NCBI GenBank assembly: GCA_001913845.2
Contig: MKGP02000053.1
Span: 1 to 64,000 of the forward strand
Source: Limnothrix sp. CACIAM 69d
GTDB lineage: Bacteria; Cyanobacteriota; Cyanobacteriia; CACIAM-69d
DNA: 64,000 bases
Direction: 5' to 3'
How positions within the stretch are numbered: the stretch's first letter is position 1; every line of letters begins with the position of its first letter. Both the position numbers and the translations under genes were made by a program. This document shows positions 8,390 to 17,309 of the stretch, piece by piece. A model generated the notes under the pieces. It was not told the DNA's origin. It searched no databases and saw only the letters and a program-made list of their open reading frames with translations.

Positions 8390-9031
8390 CTAGGACGCAC
8401 GCTGGTTATAGGGCAACTTCGCCAGCAGCATGGCCAAAGCGCAGGTGTTGGTGATGCCCGCAAACATCAGCCCAGCCCCCACAAACCCGCTCAACAGCAA
8501 GAACCAAGGGGAAACCAACGCACCCAGAACCGTGCCCGTGAACACCAAAGAGCCGGCCACGATTTGCACCTGTCGCATCAAACTGATCGGGGCCCGGCGA
8601 TCGACCAAAACGTCCAAACCCGCTGCCTTCCAAGCCTGAAGACCGCCGATCAGGTCGATCGCTGGCGTGCGGCCCGCTTGCACTAATTGATGGGCCACCT
8701 CCGCCGATCGATTTCCCGTTTGGCAACAGAGCACCACCCAGCGATCGGGCTGAGAAACCGGCACTGTTTGCAAATCCAACTTGCTCATCGGCATCGACAG
8801 CGCCCCGGGAATGCGTTCCCCGGCGAATTCCCCCGGCTCGCGCACATCCACCACAATCGCCCGATTGGTGGCCAACCAAGCCTGAAGCTCAGTGACGGAA
8901 ACCCGTTGGCGCACTGGCCCCACAGGCATCGGCTCAGTTGTCTGGACAAAATCATCGACCGTCATCGGTTGAGGTTGGGTTGCGGGCGGTTCAGTGGACG
9001 GGGAATTGACTTCAGGTTGAACAGGGGCCAT
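8390..9031 (-). CDS. Rhodanese-domain protein with C-terminal membrane hairpin (DUF2892)
   Basis: A rhodanese domain (about residues 45-140) with catalytic Cys in the active-site loop CCQTGNRS handles persulfide sulfur. A two-helix membrane domain follows (about residues 160-200, VAGSLVFTGTVLGALV and FLLLSGFVGAGLMFAGI), a DUF2892-like arrangement as in E. coli YgaP. The first 40 residues are Pro/Thr-rich and probably disordered. It is 78 bp downstream of the persulfide-dioxygenase-like gene on the same strand, so the two probably share a transcript: sulfane sulfur transfer beside oxidation. It is read towards the TauE gene across the intervening repeat. Confidence 0.9.
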   Translation of the reverse strand: MAPVQPEVNSPSTEPPATQPQPMTVDDFVQTTEPMPVGPVRQRVSVTELQAWLATNRAIVVDVREPGEFAGERIPGALSMPMSKLDLQTVPVSQPDRWVVLCCQTGNRSAEVAHQLVQAGRTPAIDLIGGLQAWKAAGLDVLVDRRAPISLMRQVQIVAGSLVFTGTVLGALVSPWFLLLSGFVGAGLMFAGITNTCALAMLLAKLPYNQRAS

Positions 9032-9109
9032 TGATCTAAATCCTGGGAAGATTTTGGAAACAGGGAGAAAAAGGAGGGAAACTCAGGGACTCCAGGGCGA
9101 ACAGCGCGT

Positions 9110-9805
9110 TCAGGCCGTTACCAGTTGCCCACATTGTTGGTTGGCGGGCACGGCTTCCGCCATCTTTTGGGGATTCGGCAGCCCCAAATTTTGCATCAGG
9201 GTCACGAAGGTTGCGCGATCGTGCCCCACAAACCGAGGATTGCAGCGTTTTTCTTCCCCGATCGTGGAAACCGAAAAGCCGCGATAGTCATGGCCCGGGT
9301 AAACCAAGGTTTCATCGGGCAGCGCAAACAGCACTTCTGTCACCACCTGATAGAGCTGTTCGGCATTGCCGCTTTGGAAGTCCGTGCGACCACAACCGCG
9401 AATGAGCAGGGAATCTCCCGTCAGCAAATGGGTTTGATTCACCAGATAGGCTAAGTGGCTGTCCGTGTGGCCCAGAGTGGCGATCGCTTGAATGGACACT
9501 GAGCCAACCCAAAACACTTCGCCATCGTCCAACTCGCGATCGGCGCAGGCGACCTTGGCCCCCATGGGGACAATTCCTTGGCAATTGGTCAAATCGCGTA
9601 GCCGACCGGCACCGGTCACATGATCCGCGTGGACATGGGTTTCTAGGCAAGCCACCAGGGTCAAGCCCAGTTCCTGAATCAGTTTGTAGTCTCGATCGAC
9701 CTGTTCCAAAACCGAGTCCACCAAGACCGCTTGGCGACTGTCCCGATCAGCGATCAGGTAACTGTAGGTGCTCGTTTCCCGATCGAACAATTGCCGAAAC
9801 AACAT
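9110..9805 (-). CDS. Persulfide dioxygenase-like MBL-fold protein (ETHE1/Blh type)
   Basis: Metallo-beta-lactamase-fold protein. The metal-binding motif THVHADHVTG near residue 60, then GHTDSH, LLTGDSLLIRGCGRTDFQ and YPGHDYRGF match glyoxalase-II-like persulfide dioxygenases, which use non-haem Fe(II) to oxidise glutathione persulfide to sulfite. Residues DYRG and the short C-terminus favour this over glyoxalase II (hydroxyacylglutathione hydrolase). Start ATG 9805 (MLFRQLFDRET) has AGGA eight bases upstream; the frame is open to 9883 but the added residues do not fit. First gene of the sulfur operon, divergent from an ArsR regulator, with a palindromic operator candidate about 120 bp upstream. 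Confidence 0.9.
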   Translation of the reverse strand: MLFRQLFDRETSTYSYLIADRDSRQAVLVDSVLEQVDRDYKLIQELGLTLVACLETHVHADHVTGAGRLRDLTNCQGIVPMGAKVACADRELDDGEVFWVGSVSIQAIATLGHTDSHLAYLVNQTHLLTGDSLLIRGCGRTDFQSGNAEQLYQVVTEVLFALPDETLVYPGHDYRGFSVSTIGEEKRCNPRFVGHDRATFVTLMQNLGLPNPQKMAEAVPANQQCGQLVTA

Positions 9806-9926
9806 AGGGCAGTTCCTAAGAGTGAAGGGTGTTGGGCAAATTAGGAGGCAAATTGAAGGAGCAAGCGGCGGAAGATAACCCAAGATGACCCAAGAGCGGT
9901 TCTGGGGTTTTCATGCTTGCTGGATT

Positions 9927-9948
9927 AATATAACTATATACTCATATT
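9927..9948. promoter_or_regulatory. AT-rich palindrome, candidate ArsR operator
   Basis: A 22-bp imperfect inverted repeat centred on TATATA: left arm AATATAAC, right arm ACTCATATT, with 18 of 22 positions symmetric. It stands between the persulfide-dioxygenase-like gene (minus strand) and the ArsR-family gene (plus strand), where a repressor would control one or both. ArsR regulators of the BigR/SqrR group are known to bind AT-rich palindromes of this size. The symmetry is seen; the binding is inferred. Confidence 0.5.
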
Positions 9949-10261
9949 TTAAATTTACCACCCGATCGCCCCCATTTTTGCACCGGCTCCGTTAGCCTGG
10001 GGGGCCAGTCGTCACCCAGCTTCACTGGAATCGGGTTACCACCAGAATGCTCGATCGCCTTGATTTTGCCCAATACTTTCCTTCAGGGACAATTGAGCCA
10101 TCCAATGGGGTAGAGTTGCCTTCGCAAGGGGATCAGAATCCTTAACATCCTGTGGAGATCTCTCCTTCCCTGTCCACTGCTGCCCTCGGTCAAGCCCTGA
10201 TTCTGCATCCATGGCACCCCTCCGCAACTCTCCTTTTCCCTTCGCTTGGACATCGAGTTCT

Positions 10262-10606
10262 ATGGCTAATACCCTTGACCATGAGTTAGACGCACTGGCA
10301 TTCGTCGCGGACTATCTCAAGGTTTTGTCGGAACGCAATCGATTGCGAGTGCTGTGCTGTTTGCGGGAGGGGCCCCGAAATGTGGCGGAAATTGTGGAAG
10401 CAACGGGCCTGACCCAGGCTAATACCTCCAAGCATCTAAAAGTTTTGTCTCAGGCGGGCATGGTGGCTCGACAATCCCAAGGCACCAGCGCCTATTACCG
10501 AATTGTGGATCCGCTGATTTTTGATCTTTGTGAATTAATTTGGCGACGACTGAGCGATCGCTTGGAACAGCAACAACAGGTGATCGCCAGTTTTCGGGTG
10601 CAGTAA
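10262..10606 (+). CDS. ArsR-family transcriptional regulator
   Basis: Small winged-helix repressor (114 aa from ATG 10262; 131 aa from the alternative ATG 10211). The helix-turn-helix region reads VAEIVEATGLTQANTSKHLKVLSQAGMV, followed by a wing with SQGTSAYYRI. There is no CxCxxC metal site. Cysteines occur at residues 32-33 (VLCCLREG) and 90 (FDLCELIW). Persulfide sensors of the BigR/SqrR/YgaV group use one Cys in the equivalent first position and one in the last helix. Here the second Cys is about two helical turns earlier, so thiol sensing is possible but unproven. Its place opposite the persulfide operon suggests it controls that operon. Confidence 0.88.
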   Translation: MANTLDHELDALAFVADYLKVLSERNRLRVLCCLREGPRNVAEIVEATGLTQANTSKHLKVLSQAGMVARQSQGTSAYYRIVDPLIFDLCELIWRRLSDRLEQQQQVIASFRVQ

Positions 10607-10758
10607 TCGGCCGATCGAATTGCTATACCAACTCGCCATTAGCTCGCCATTAGCTCACCATGGATTCTTCATGAAAGTGGGTTGCAATCACCGGGGATTG
10701 TGCAATTTTTGCTACCGTTCAGACAGTCCCTCGAAATCGCGCCCCTCGAAATTTCGCC

Positions 10759-11451
10759 ATGGTAGCTCGCCCTCGCATCACCCACGTTATCTACGATCTC
10801 GACGGTTTGTTGCTGGATACGGAATCAATTAATGAAGCGGTGAACCGGGCGATCGCCGATCGCTACGGTTGCGCTTACGATCCAGCGGTGCGGGGACGCA
10901 TCGCCGGGCGCGATGCCCACACGTCATCGGCGATTTTGGTGGAATGGTTGGGGTTGCCCATCAGTCCCGAGGAAATGTTGCAACAGCGGCGATCGCTGGT
11001 GGCCCAGTGGCAACCGGTGGCTAAGCCGATGCCGGGCGCGGTGGAGTTGACCCATCACCTGCACCGATCGGGCGTTCCCCAGGCGATCGCCACCAGTTCC
11101 AGCCGTGGCCCCTTTGGTTGGAAGGCTGCACCCCACCGCGATTGGTTTCGCCTGTTTCACTGTACGGTGCTGAGTGATGATCCGGGGGTGCGCCAGGCCA
11201 AGCCCGCGCCGGATCTGTTTCGGGAAGCGGCTCGACGATTGGGGGCCGACCCGCGCCACTGTCTGGTGTTTGAGGATGCGCCAGCGGGCATTGAGGCGGC
11301 CCGGGCGGCGGGGATGTCGGTGATTGCGATTCCGGATCCGGCCTTGGAGCGATCGAGTGTGGCCCAGGCCGATGCCATTTTGCCCTCTTTGCAGGCCTTT
11401 GAGCCGGCCGATTGGGGATTGCCCGCTCGGGTTCCAGCGGCGGTTTGCTAA
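10759..11451 (+). CDS. HAD-superfamily phosphatase, subfamily IA
   Basis: Phosphohydrolase with motif I DLDGLLLDTE (nucleophile Asp and general acid Asp), motif II Thr/Ser in AIATSSSRG, motif III Lys in QAKPAPDLF and motif IV FEDAPAGIEAA. The cap domain between motifs I and II is helical. The pattern LDTESINEAVN and the Lys-Pro-Ala-Pro string resemble HDHD1/GS1-type phosphatases (pseudouridine-5'-phosphatase-like) and beta-phosphoglucomutase relatives; the substrate cannot be assigned. Single gene, 230 aa, ATG 10759. Confidence 0.87.
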   Translation: MVARPRITHVIYDLDGLLLDTESINEAVNRAIADRYGCAYDPAVRGRIAGRDAHTSSAILVEWLGLPISPEEMLQQRRSLVAQWQPVAKPMPGAVELTHHLHRSGVPQAIATSSSRGPFGWKAAPHRDWFRLFHCTVLSDDPGVRQAKPAPDLFREAARRLGADPRHCLVFEDAPAGIEAARAAGMSVIAIPDPALERSSVAQADAILPSLQAFEPADWGLPARVPAAVC

Positions 11452-11484
11452 AGGGATGGGGCGATCGATGGGGCGCGTTCCGGC

Positions 11485-12057
11485 TTAACGGTTGGCTTCA
11501 TCACCGTTTGCTTCAGGACTGAGCAGGTAGGTAGGGAGCCGATCGATGCTGGTTTGGTTCTTTGCTTGCCAATAGGCTTGCAAACCGTCGGGGCCTTTGC
11601 GCTCCGCCCATTCCACCAACTGGGTGCGATCGCCCTGATAGTCAAACAACGGAACCCCAAACCCACAGGAGGTTTGCACCGACTCCACCGACAGCAACAT
11701 GATTTGGCGCGTACCGGGCAGGGCCTCGAATCGATCGAGCCAGGATTGCCAGTCGGGATCCCGTGGCCGAATCACGCGCCCCTGGCCATACAGCCGCAAA
11801 ATTAACGGCGCACCCACAAAGCTGCAAAACATGAGGGTTAACCGGCCGTTTTCCGTCACATGGGCTGCGGTTTCGTTGCCGCTGCCAGTCACGTCCAAAT
11901 AACCCACCAAATTGGGTTCAAAACAGCGAAAAGTGTCCATCCCCTTGGGCGACACATTCACCCGGCCCTCTTGGGGAGCGGATGCTGTGAAAAACAGCTT
12001 CTGTTGTCCAATAAAAGCGGCCAGTTCCGGTGTGATTTGCTCGTAAAATTTTGCCAT
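11485..12057 (-). CDS. Pyridoxamine 5'-phosphate oxidase-family flavoprotein
   Basis: Split-barrel FMN-binding fold. The N-terminal half (MAKFYEQITPELAAFIGQQK, then VNVSPKGMDTFRCF, TGSGNETAAHV and LMFCSFVGAPLILRLYG) is typical of the stand-alone PPOX-family proteins of about 190 aa found in many bacteria, whose substrates are unknown. It is not PdxH: the length and C-terminus differ. ATG 12057 starts directly at the conserved region. Between it and the cryptochrome gene is a short run of AATTCTCTAGA-like repeats (12080-12115). Confidence 0.82.
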   Translation of the reverse strand: MAKFYEQITPELAAFIGQQKLFFTASAPQEGRVNVSPKGMDTFRCFEPNLVGYLDVTGSGNETAAHVTENGRLTLMFCSFVGAPLILRLYGQGRVIRPRDPDWQSWLDRFEALPGTRQIMLLSVESVQTSCGFGVPLFDYQGDRTQLVEWAERKGPDGLQAYWQAKNQTSIDRLPTYLLSPEANGDEANR

Positions 12058-12199
12058 TTTGTTATCTCTAAAATGCTCGAAAATTCTCTAGAGTTCTCTG
12101 AAATTCTCTAGAATTAAAGTGTTTGGAACTTTCAGTTTGGGATCAATCATTCAGCGCCTTCTCCCATCCCTCAATTTTAAGTGATCTCCAGGTGATTCC

Positions 12200-13768
12200 A
12201 TGGCTGCTGCTTCTCCATCTGCTAGCTGCGCGATCGTTTGGTTTCGTACTGATTTGCGTCTCCATGATCATGAACCGCTCTTGGCGGCTGCCGAAAATCA
12301 TCAAACATTGATTCCGGTCTATTGTTTTGATCCGCGACAGTTTGCGGAAACTGCCTTTGGTTTTCCCAAAACGGGCCCCTTCCGCGCTCAATTTTTGCTG
12401 GAATCCGTTGCTGATTTGCGAGCTGCCTTGAGAGCAAAGGGCAGTGATTTAATCGTGCGATCGGGGCTGCCAGAAGTGGTGTTACCGGCCCTGGCAGCGG
12501 AATATGGAGCACAGGCTATTTATTATCACGAAGAGGTGGGAACCGAAGAACAAGCGGTTGAATTGGCCCTCGAAGCGGCTCTGAGGACTCCACAAGCATC
12601 TAGACCAATCCAGGGAAACATTCAAAGCAAGGTTTATTGGGGCCACACGCTCTATCATCCGGATAATTTGCCCTTTGAGATTGGTCAAATTCCAGAGCTA
12701 TTTACGGAATTTCGGAAAACCGTTGAAGCGCGATCGACCATTGATCCCCCCTTGCCCCCGCCCGATCGCCTGCCACCTGTGCCGCCGGATCTGAACCCCG
12801 GTGAATTGCCCCGTTTGGCCGATTGGGGGTTGGTGGAACCGGAACCCAGCCCCTTGGCGCTGATCTCGTTTACGGGTGGCGAACAGGCCGGTTTCCAGCG
12901 GCTTCAGGAATACATTTGGGATGGCGATCATTTGCGGGTTTATAAGCAAACGCGCAACGGTATGTTGCAGCCCAATGATGCATCAAAATTCTCGCCTTGG
13001 TTGGCGCTGGGCTGTCTTTCGCCTCGGAAAATTTGGGCTGAAGTGCAAGCCTATGAACAGAAAGTGATTCGCAACGAATCCACCTATTGGCTCATTTTTG
13101 AACTGTTGTGGCGCGACTATTTTCGCTGGATTGTGGCGAAACATCGCCATCGAGTTTTTCGGATAACGGGTTTGCAAGGAATTGCAATTCCTTGGCGACG
13201 GGATGCGGCGGCCTTTGCCGCTTGGTGTGATGGGCAAACGGGCTATCCCTTGGTGGATGCCAACATGCGAGAACTCCGCGCCACAGGGTTTATGTCGAAT
13301 CGGGGTCGTCAAAATGTGGCCAGCTTTTTAACCAAGAATTTGGGAATTGATTGGCGAATGGGAGCCGAGTGGTTTGAATCTTGGTTGATTGATTATGATG
13401 TGTGCAGCAATTGGGGGAATTGGAACTACACGGCTGGGGTGGGAAATGATGCAAGAGGGTTTCGCTTTTTCAATATTTTGAAGCAAGCCAAGGATTACGA
13501 TCCGCAAGGGGAATACGTGAAACATTGGCTCCCGGAATTGCGGCAATTGCCCGCTGGAAAAGTGCATCATCCCTGGACTTTGTTGCCCGTGGAACAGGAA
13601 CGATTCGGTGTAAAAATTGGCCGTGATTATCCAGGGGCGATCGTGGATTTGTTTGAGTCGGCGGCGGAGAATGAAGCCCTTTATAACCGCGCGATCGGGA
13701 AGGGCGCTGCGGGTCGCTCAAAGCCGGCCCATCGGGGTTCCCGGCGCGATCGCCCCCGACGACCTTAG
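12200..13768 (+). CDS. cry: Cryptochrome DASH
   Basis: Flavoprotein of the photolyase/cryptochrome family, DASH group; it binds FAD and an antenna folate and acts on single-stranded DNA lesions or as a light sensor. The N-terminal photolyase alpha/beta domain begins IVWFRTDLRLHDHEPL. The C-terminal FAD domain contains NGMLQPNDASKFSPWLALGCLSPR, FELLWRDYFRW, MRELRATGFMSNRGRQNVASFL, and WFESWLIDYDVCSNWGNWNYTAGVGNDAR, a DASH hallmark. Length of 522 aa is usual. The last 30 residues are basic (GSRRDRPRRP). The stop codon TAG at 13766-13768 touches the first base of a transposon-like repeat. Confidence 0.95.
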   Translation: MAAASPSASCAIVWFRTDLRLHDHEPLLAAAENHQTLIPVYCFDPRQFAETAFGFPKTGPFRAQFLLESVADLRAALRAKGSDLIVRSGLPEVVLPALAAEYGAQAIYYHEEVGTEEQAVELALEAALRTPQASRPIQGNIQSKVYWGHTLYHPDNLPFEIGQIPELFTEFRKTVEARSTIDPPLPPPDRLPPVPPDLNPGELPRLADWGLVEPEPSPLALISFTGGEQAGFQRLQEYIWDGDHLRVYKQTRNGMLQPNDASKFSPWLALGCLSPRKIWAEVQAYEQKVIRNESTYWLIFELLWRDYFRWIVAKHRHRVFRITGLQGIAIPWRRDAAAFAAWCDGQTGYPLVDANMRELRATGFMSNRGRQNVASFLTKNLGIDWRMGAEWFESWLIDYDVCSNWGNWNYTAGVGNDARGFRFFNILKQAKDYDPQGEYVKHWLPELRQLPAGKVHHPWTLLPVEQERFGVKIGRDYPGAIVDLFESAAENEALYNRAIGKGAAGRSKPAHRGSRRDRPRRP

Positions 13769-14044
13769 GAAGCTGTTTCAAAAGCCAAAATTGCTACCTT
13801 GTAGGTCTCATCGATCGGGGCAAACAAGGGGTTTAGGACTTGTCGCCAAATCGTCTGCAACCCTAATTCCACCGTTAGCGGATCGTGGGGAGCAAGGGGC
13901 TTGAGCATCTTGTTATGACGACTAGGGTACGGAAGATCGACCGTTTCAGCCTCACCTCGAAAAAAGACGACAGGCCCTTAATCCCTGTGCTCCGCGATTT
14001 ATGGATCCTTGACCCATGCCCAAAGACACTTTTCAGACATTTTC
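13769..14044. mobile_element. MITE-like element, 276 bp, composite version abutting cry
   Basis: The left end GAAGCTGTTTCAAAAG and right end CTTTTCAGACATTTTC are worn forms of the family's 16-bp terminal repeat. Flanking trinucleotides are TAG (which is the cry stop codon) and TGA, so a duplication is not clear. The first 70 bp parallel the element at 5176-5440, but the central modules (GACGACTAGGG to GACGACAGGCCC) are in the opposite orientation, as if part had flipped. A core variant GCAAGGGGCTTGAGCATCTTG lies at about 13889-13909. No coding frame. Confidence 0.65.
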
Positions 14045-14170
14045 TGAGGCATCAAGGGGTTTCATTGATGTTTTGGGGCGGTAACGTTGGGCCAGGAACT
14101 TTGGATAGATACGGCGACGAGAGTAATTCTGGGCGAGTAATTCTGGGCAAGATTTGGAGGTAAGAGGGTG

Positions 14171-15928
14171 ATGGAGCGATCGATGACAACGGCAGCAACC
14201 CAGCAAGATTGGGTCAATCTTTCCGGTGGCGGACTGCGACGGCGGTTGGGGCGATCGCTGGTGGCCTTGGGGGCCAGTCTGCTGGCCGGTGGTTTCACGC
14301 CCGCTTTGGCCCAGGCCGCCGAGCGGATTGAACTGACCTTTGGGGCCTTGGGCCTGTCGATCGAAATGAAGTCCCTAGAAGACTTTGTGGCGACCGGTGA
14401 AATTTCCGATGAGCTGGAGTTCTATACCCGGTTTCTGACTCCCGATCAATTGGCTCAGGTGCGATCGGCCCTGACCGATCGCCTGGATATCAACCTGTTG
14501 GCCGTGTCGCAATTTTTCAATGCGCCCCAAGGGGAAACCATCCTGCGACGCTTGGCCCAAGTGATCCGCACCGGGCGCAATTTACAAAGCGTGCCGGCCC
14601 TGCGTGCTGCGATCGTCCGTTCCGCCGCCGACCCGGAAGGACTAACCCCCCTGAATTTGTTGCGCTACTATCCCACTCCCAGTATGCGGGTGGACTTGGC
14701 CCAAGCCCTGAGCCTGTGGCGGCAAATTGAGGAAACCACCATTCACCAAGACCAGGCCACCGCCGCCGTGGAAACGGCCTTTGCGGCCCAAGCTGGCTCT
14801 CCCATTACGCCGCCCCCCTTTGAGTTGCGACAACCGGGCCCCTATGCGACCGCCAAAACCAACCGTGTAATTCAGCCGCGCGATCGTCGTCCCTTTGCGG
14901 CCGATCTTTACTGGCCCTTGGCTGCGACGGGCGATCGCCCCGTGGTGGTCATTTCCCACGGTCTCGGATCCGATCGACGCACCTACGGTTACCTGGGCGA
15001 ACACTTGGCCTCCCACGGTTTCATTGCCGTCCTGCTGGAGCATCCCGGCAGCGACAGCCGCTACATCCAAGCCCTGATTAACGGCGAGGCCAGCGAAGCC
15101 GCCGACCCCAGGGAGTTCATTTCGCGGCCGGCCGATGTGCGCGACATTCTCAACGAACTGGCAACCAATCCCCAAGCCCCTGGAGGATTCACCGGGGTCA
15201 TTGACCTCGATCGCACGGCCGTAGTGGGGCAGTCCTTTGGTGGATACACCGCCCTGGCCAGTGCCGGGGCCCCGCTGAATTTCAAGCGGTTGAAAACCGA
15301 CTGTGCCTCCGACGACTTGTTTTGGAATACGTCGCTGCTGTTGCAATGTCGGGCTTTGGTGGTGCGCCCCACGCCTGACACGGACTATCTATCCCTGCAA
15401 GATGCCAGGGTGAAGGCCGTGGTGGCCATTAGCCCAATTACTTCCAGCCTGTTTGGGCGCGAAGGGATTGCCCAACTGCAAGTGCCCACGGCGATTTTGT
15501 CGGCCAGTAATGACCCGATCGCCCTGCCCTTGTCGGAACAGTTGCGCCCCTTTGCTCAAATGTCGATCGCGGATAAATATCTGTTGGTGCTGCGAGGTGG
15601 CACGCATTTTTCAACGCTGGGGGCCACGGGCGATGAAACCGTGCAGCTTCCGGCTAGCTTGGTGGGGCCCCGGCCGGACTTGGCTCGCGACTACACGAAA
15701 GCCTTCATCACAGCTTTTTTGAAGCGATATTTGGGGAACGATCACACCATGGCTAACCATCTCACCCCCCAATGGGCCAATTCCGTTTCTCAGCCAGAGT
15801 TGCCGCTGTACTTGCTGAGTCAACTCTCGATCGAGCAGTTGCCGCGCCCCGTGGCCCACAAGCCAACCAAAAATTCCCGATGGATTGCCAATCGCCACCG
15901 GCCCGATCAACCCATCCAGGCCCGCTGA
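14171..15928 (+). CDS. Exported alpha/beta hydrolase with N-terminal DUF1400
   Basis: A signal-peptide-like start (basic RRRLGR, then SLVALGASLLAGGFTPALAQA) is followed by a DUF1400 domain (about residues 45-170). An alpha/beta hydrolase domain follows with HGLGSDRRTY, the nucleophile elbow GQSFGGYTA (Ser), and a late catalytic His in GTHFST. This architecture is typical of cyanobacterial predicted dienelactone-hydrolase or lipase-like proteins; the substrate is unknown. GGAGG at 14156-14160 supports a start near 14168-14183 (GTG 14168, ATG 14171 and ATG 14183 are all in frame). Single gene. Confidence 0.87.
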   Translation: MERSMTTAATQQDWVNLSGGGLRRRLGRSLVALGASLLAGGFTPALAQAAERIELTFGALGLSIEMKSLEDFVATGEISDELEFYTRFLTPDQLAQVRSALTDRLDINLLAVSQFFNAPQGETILRRLAQVIRTGRNLQSVPALRAAIVRSAADPEGLTPLNLLRYYPTPSMRVDLAQALSLWRQIEETTIHQDQATAAVETAFAAQAGSPITPPPFELRQPGPYATAKTNRVIQPRDRRPFAADLYWPLAATGDRPVVVISHGLGSDRRTYGYLGEHLASHGFIAVLLEHPGSDSRYIQALINGEASEAADPREFISRPADVRDILNELATNPQAPGGFTGVIDLDRTAVVGQSFGGYTALASAGAPLNFKRLKTDCASDDLFWNTSLLLQCRALVVRPTPDTDYLSLQDARVKAVVAISPITSSLFGREGIAQLQVPTAILSASNDPIALPLSEQLRPFAQMSIADKYLLVLRGGTHFSTLGATGDETVQLPASLVGPRPDLARDYTKAFITAFLKRYLGNDHTMANHLTPQWANSVSQPELPLYLLSQLSIEQLPRPVAHKPTKNSRWIANRHRPDQPIQAR

Positions 15929-16016
15929 AGAAATGGGGCCATGGCGAGTGAATTGGGGCGATCGTCAGGGAATTGGGACGAGCGAGCGCTCAATCCTCTA
16001 GTTCAATCCTCTGGGC

Positions 16017-16157
16017 CTAATCTTCGTGATCTTCAAAGGGATCCGACAAATTCTCAGACGGCGGGCCAAAAGCCACATAAATCGAGTACCCCGTGATGGC
16101 AACCAGAATTGTGCCGAGGGCAATTCCCAATGTTAAAGCAGAGTTGTCTTCCAGCAT
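16017..16157 (-). CDS. psbN: Photosystem II assembly protein PsbN, 46 aa
   Basis: Small single-helix thylakoid protein needed for photosystem II repair and assembly; it is not a stable PSII subunit. Translation gives [11 protein letters not shown], then a membrane helix and the diagnostic tail [17 protein letters not shown]...DPFEDHED. It is divergent from psbH, the usual cyanobacterial and chloroplast neighbour on the opposite strand. ATG 16157 follows from the family length (43-46 aa). Confidence 0.95.
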   Translation of the reverse strand: MLEDNSALTLGIALGTILVAITGYSIYVAFGPPSENLSDPFEDHED

Positions 16158-16489
16158 GGTTTAAGGGTCTCGATGGCCGGGCCGCTGGCCCATTTCTCGC
16201 AAATTGTAACAATTAGTTAAGTAAAATCGCAAACTTCTCAGGGAGTCCGCCCGATCGCCCACTGCCCGCTAGCCCTAGTTCCCGGGCCGCCGCTAGCCCG
16301 TCCCCACGGAACTCCCCAAACAGCAGGCACAGCCGTTTGATAGAATACCCAATCAAATAGCATTGGCGGCGTGCTGCATTCGTGCGGCAATTGCTGCACT
16401 ATTTAATAAAAAGCAACATCAACGGCAACGCCCAGTTGCTTCAACGGCTGCAAGACTCCATTGTTGCGAAACACTACGGTAGGGATAAG
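16158..16489. promoter_or_regulatory. psbN-psbH divergent intergenic region
   Basis: 332 bp that must carry both promoters. A TAGAAT at 16341-16346 reads as a psbH -10 candidate; no strong -35 was seen. The 5' leader of psbH would be about 140 nt. No structured RNA was recognised. Confidence 0.4.
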
Positions 16490-16693
16490 ATGGCTCAACG
16501 GACTCGCCTGGGCGACATTTTGCGCCCGTTAAATGCGGAATACGGTAAGGTGGCTCCCGGCTGGGGGACGACCCCGCTGATGGCTGTTTTCATGGGGTTG
16601 TTTTTTGTGTTCCTGCTGATCATCTTGCAGGTGTACAACACCTCGATCTTGATTGAAGGCGTTAATGTCGATTGGAAGTCGCTGGGTCAATAG
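16490..16693 (+). CDS. psbH: Photosystem II protein PsbH, 67 aa
   Basis: Intrinsic PSII subunit, one membrane helix, near CP47; needed for stable PSII and QA/QB function. The sequence [29 protein letters not shown] and the helix [21 protein letters not shown] are diagnostic. ATG 16490 gives the usual length; the frame is open 36 codons further upstream, but that part is not PsbH. The N-terminal phosphorylated extension of plant PsbH is absent, as expected for cyanobacteria. Confidence 0.97.
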   Translation: MAQRTRLGDILRPLNAEYGKVAPGWGTTPLMAVFMGLFFVFLLIILQVYNTSILIEGVNVDWKSLGQ

Positions 16694-16950
16694 ATTTCGG
16701 TGAATGGCTTGGGGTGATGAGTCTGCATCAACAGATTTCAGATTTCCACCCCAGGAATGGCCCGCCCGATCGACTGGTTTGAGGAACTAACGGCTAGAGA
16801 ATTGCTGAGTTCTGAGCGTTGGATTCTACAAATCTTTGAGAGTTAAGTCATCAACTGGTCGATCGCCCAGTCCCACAGTCCCGGTGTATCCGGGCTTTTT
16901 TATGGGCAACATTCGCCATCCCATCGGCCCTGATCTGGGCTTGCTCTTGG

Positions 16951-17084
16951 AAGGATGTCTGAGAAGTCACTTGGGATGCTGGCAAAGCGCGGGTAGTCGT
17001 GGGGGCAAGGGGCTTAAGCCCCTTGTCTTTGTTGCTCGACGAGACGACTGACAGGGTAGTCGTTTTGGCTTTTCAGACATCCCC
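16951..17084 (+). mobile_element. MITE-like element, 134 bp
   Basis: The left terminal repeat AAGGATGTCTGAGAAG and right terminal CTTTTCAGACATCCCC are the family ends with three changes. The inner palindrome GCAAGGGGCTTAAGCCCC at 17005-17022 is intact and continues CTTGT. Flanking triplets TGG and TGA do not give a clean duplication. It is collinear with the copy at 8065-8195 read on the minus strand. It lies between psbH and tatA; the rest of that 616-bp gap has no recognisable gene. Confidence 0.78.
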
Positions 17085-17309
17085 TGAGTCAGACTGACCC
17101 TGAGCCTGCGCGACGGGGCCTTGGGATGGAATAATCTGAACGTGCAAATTACTGTTCGATTATTTTCGATTATTGGTGTTGACTCGTTGCTAGCCAGTTA
17201 CGGATTGTCGGTTGTTTGATCATTTCCGTTCGAGCATTTCTGTTTCAGCGTTGCTGTTTGATCGTTTTCTTGCGATCGCCCCGGTCATTTCCATTGCAAG
17301 GATCGCCCC

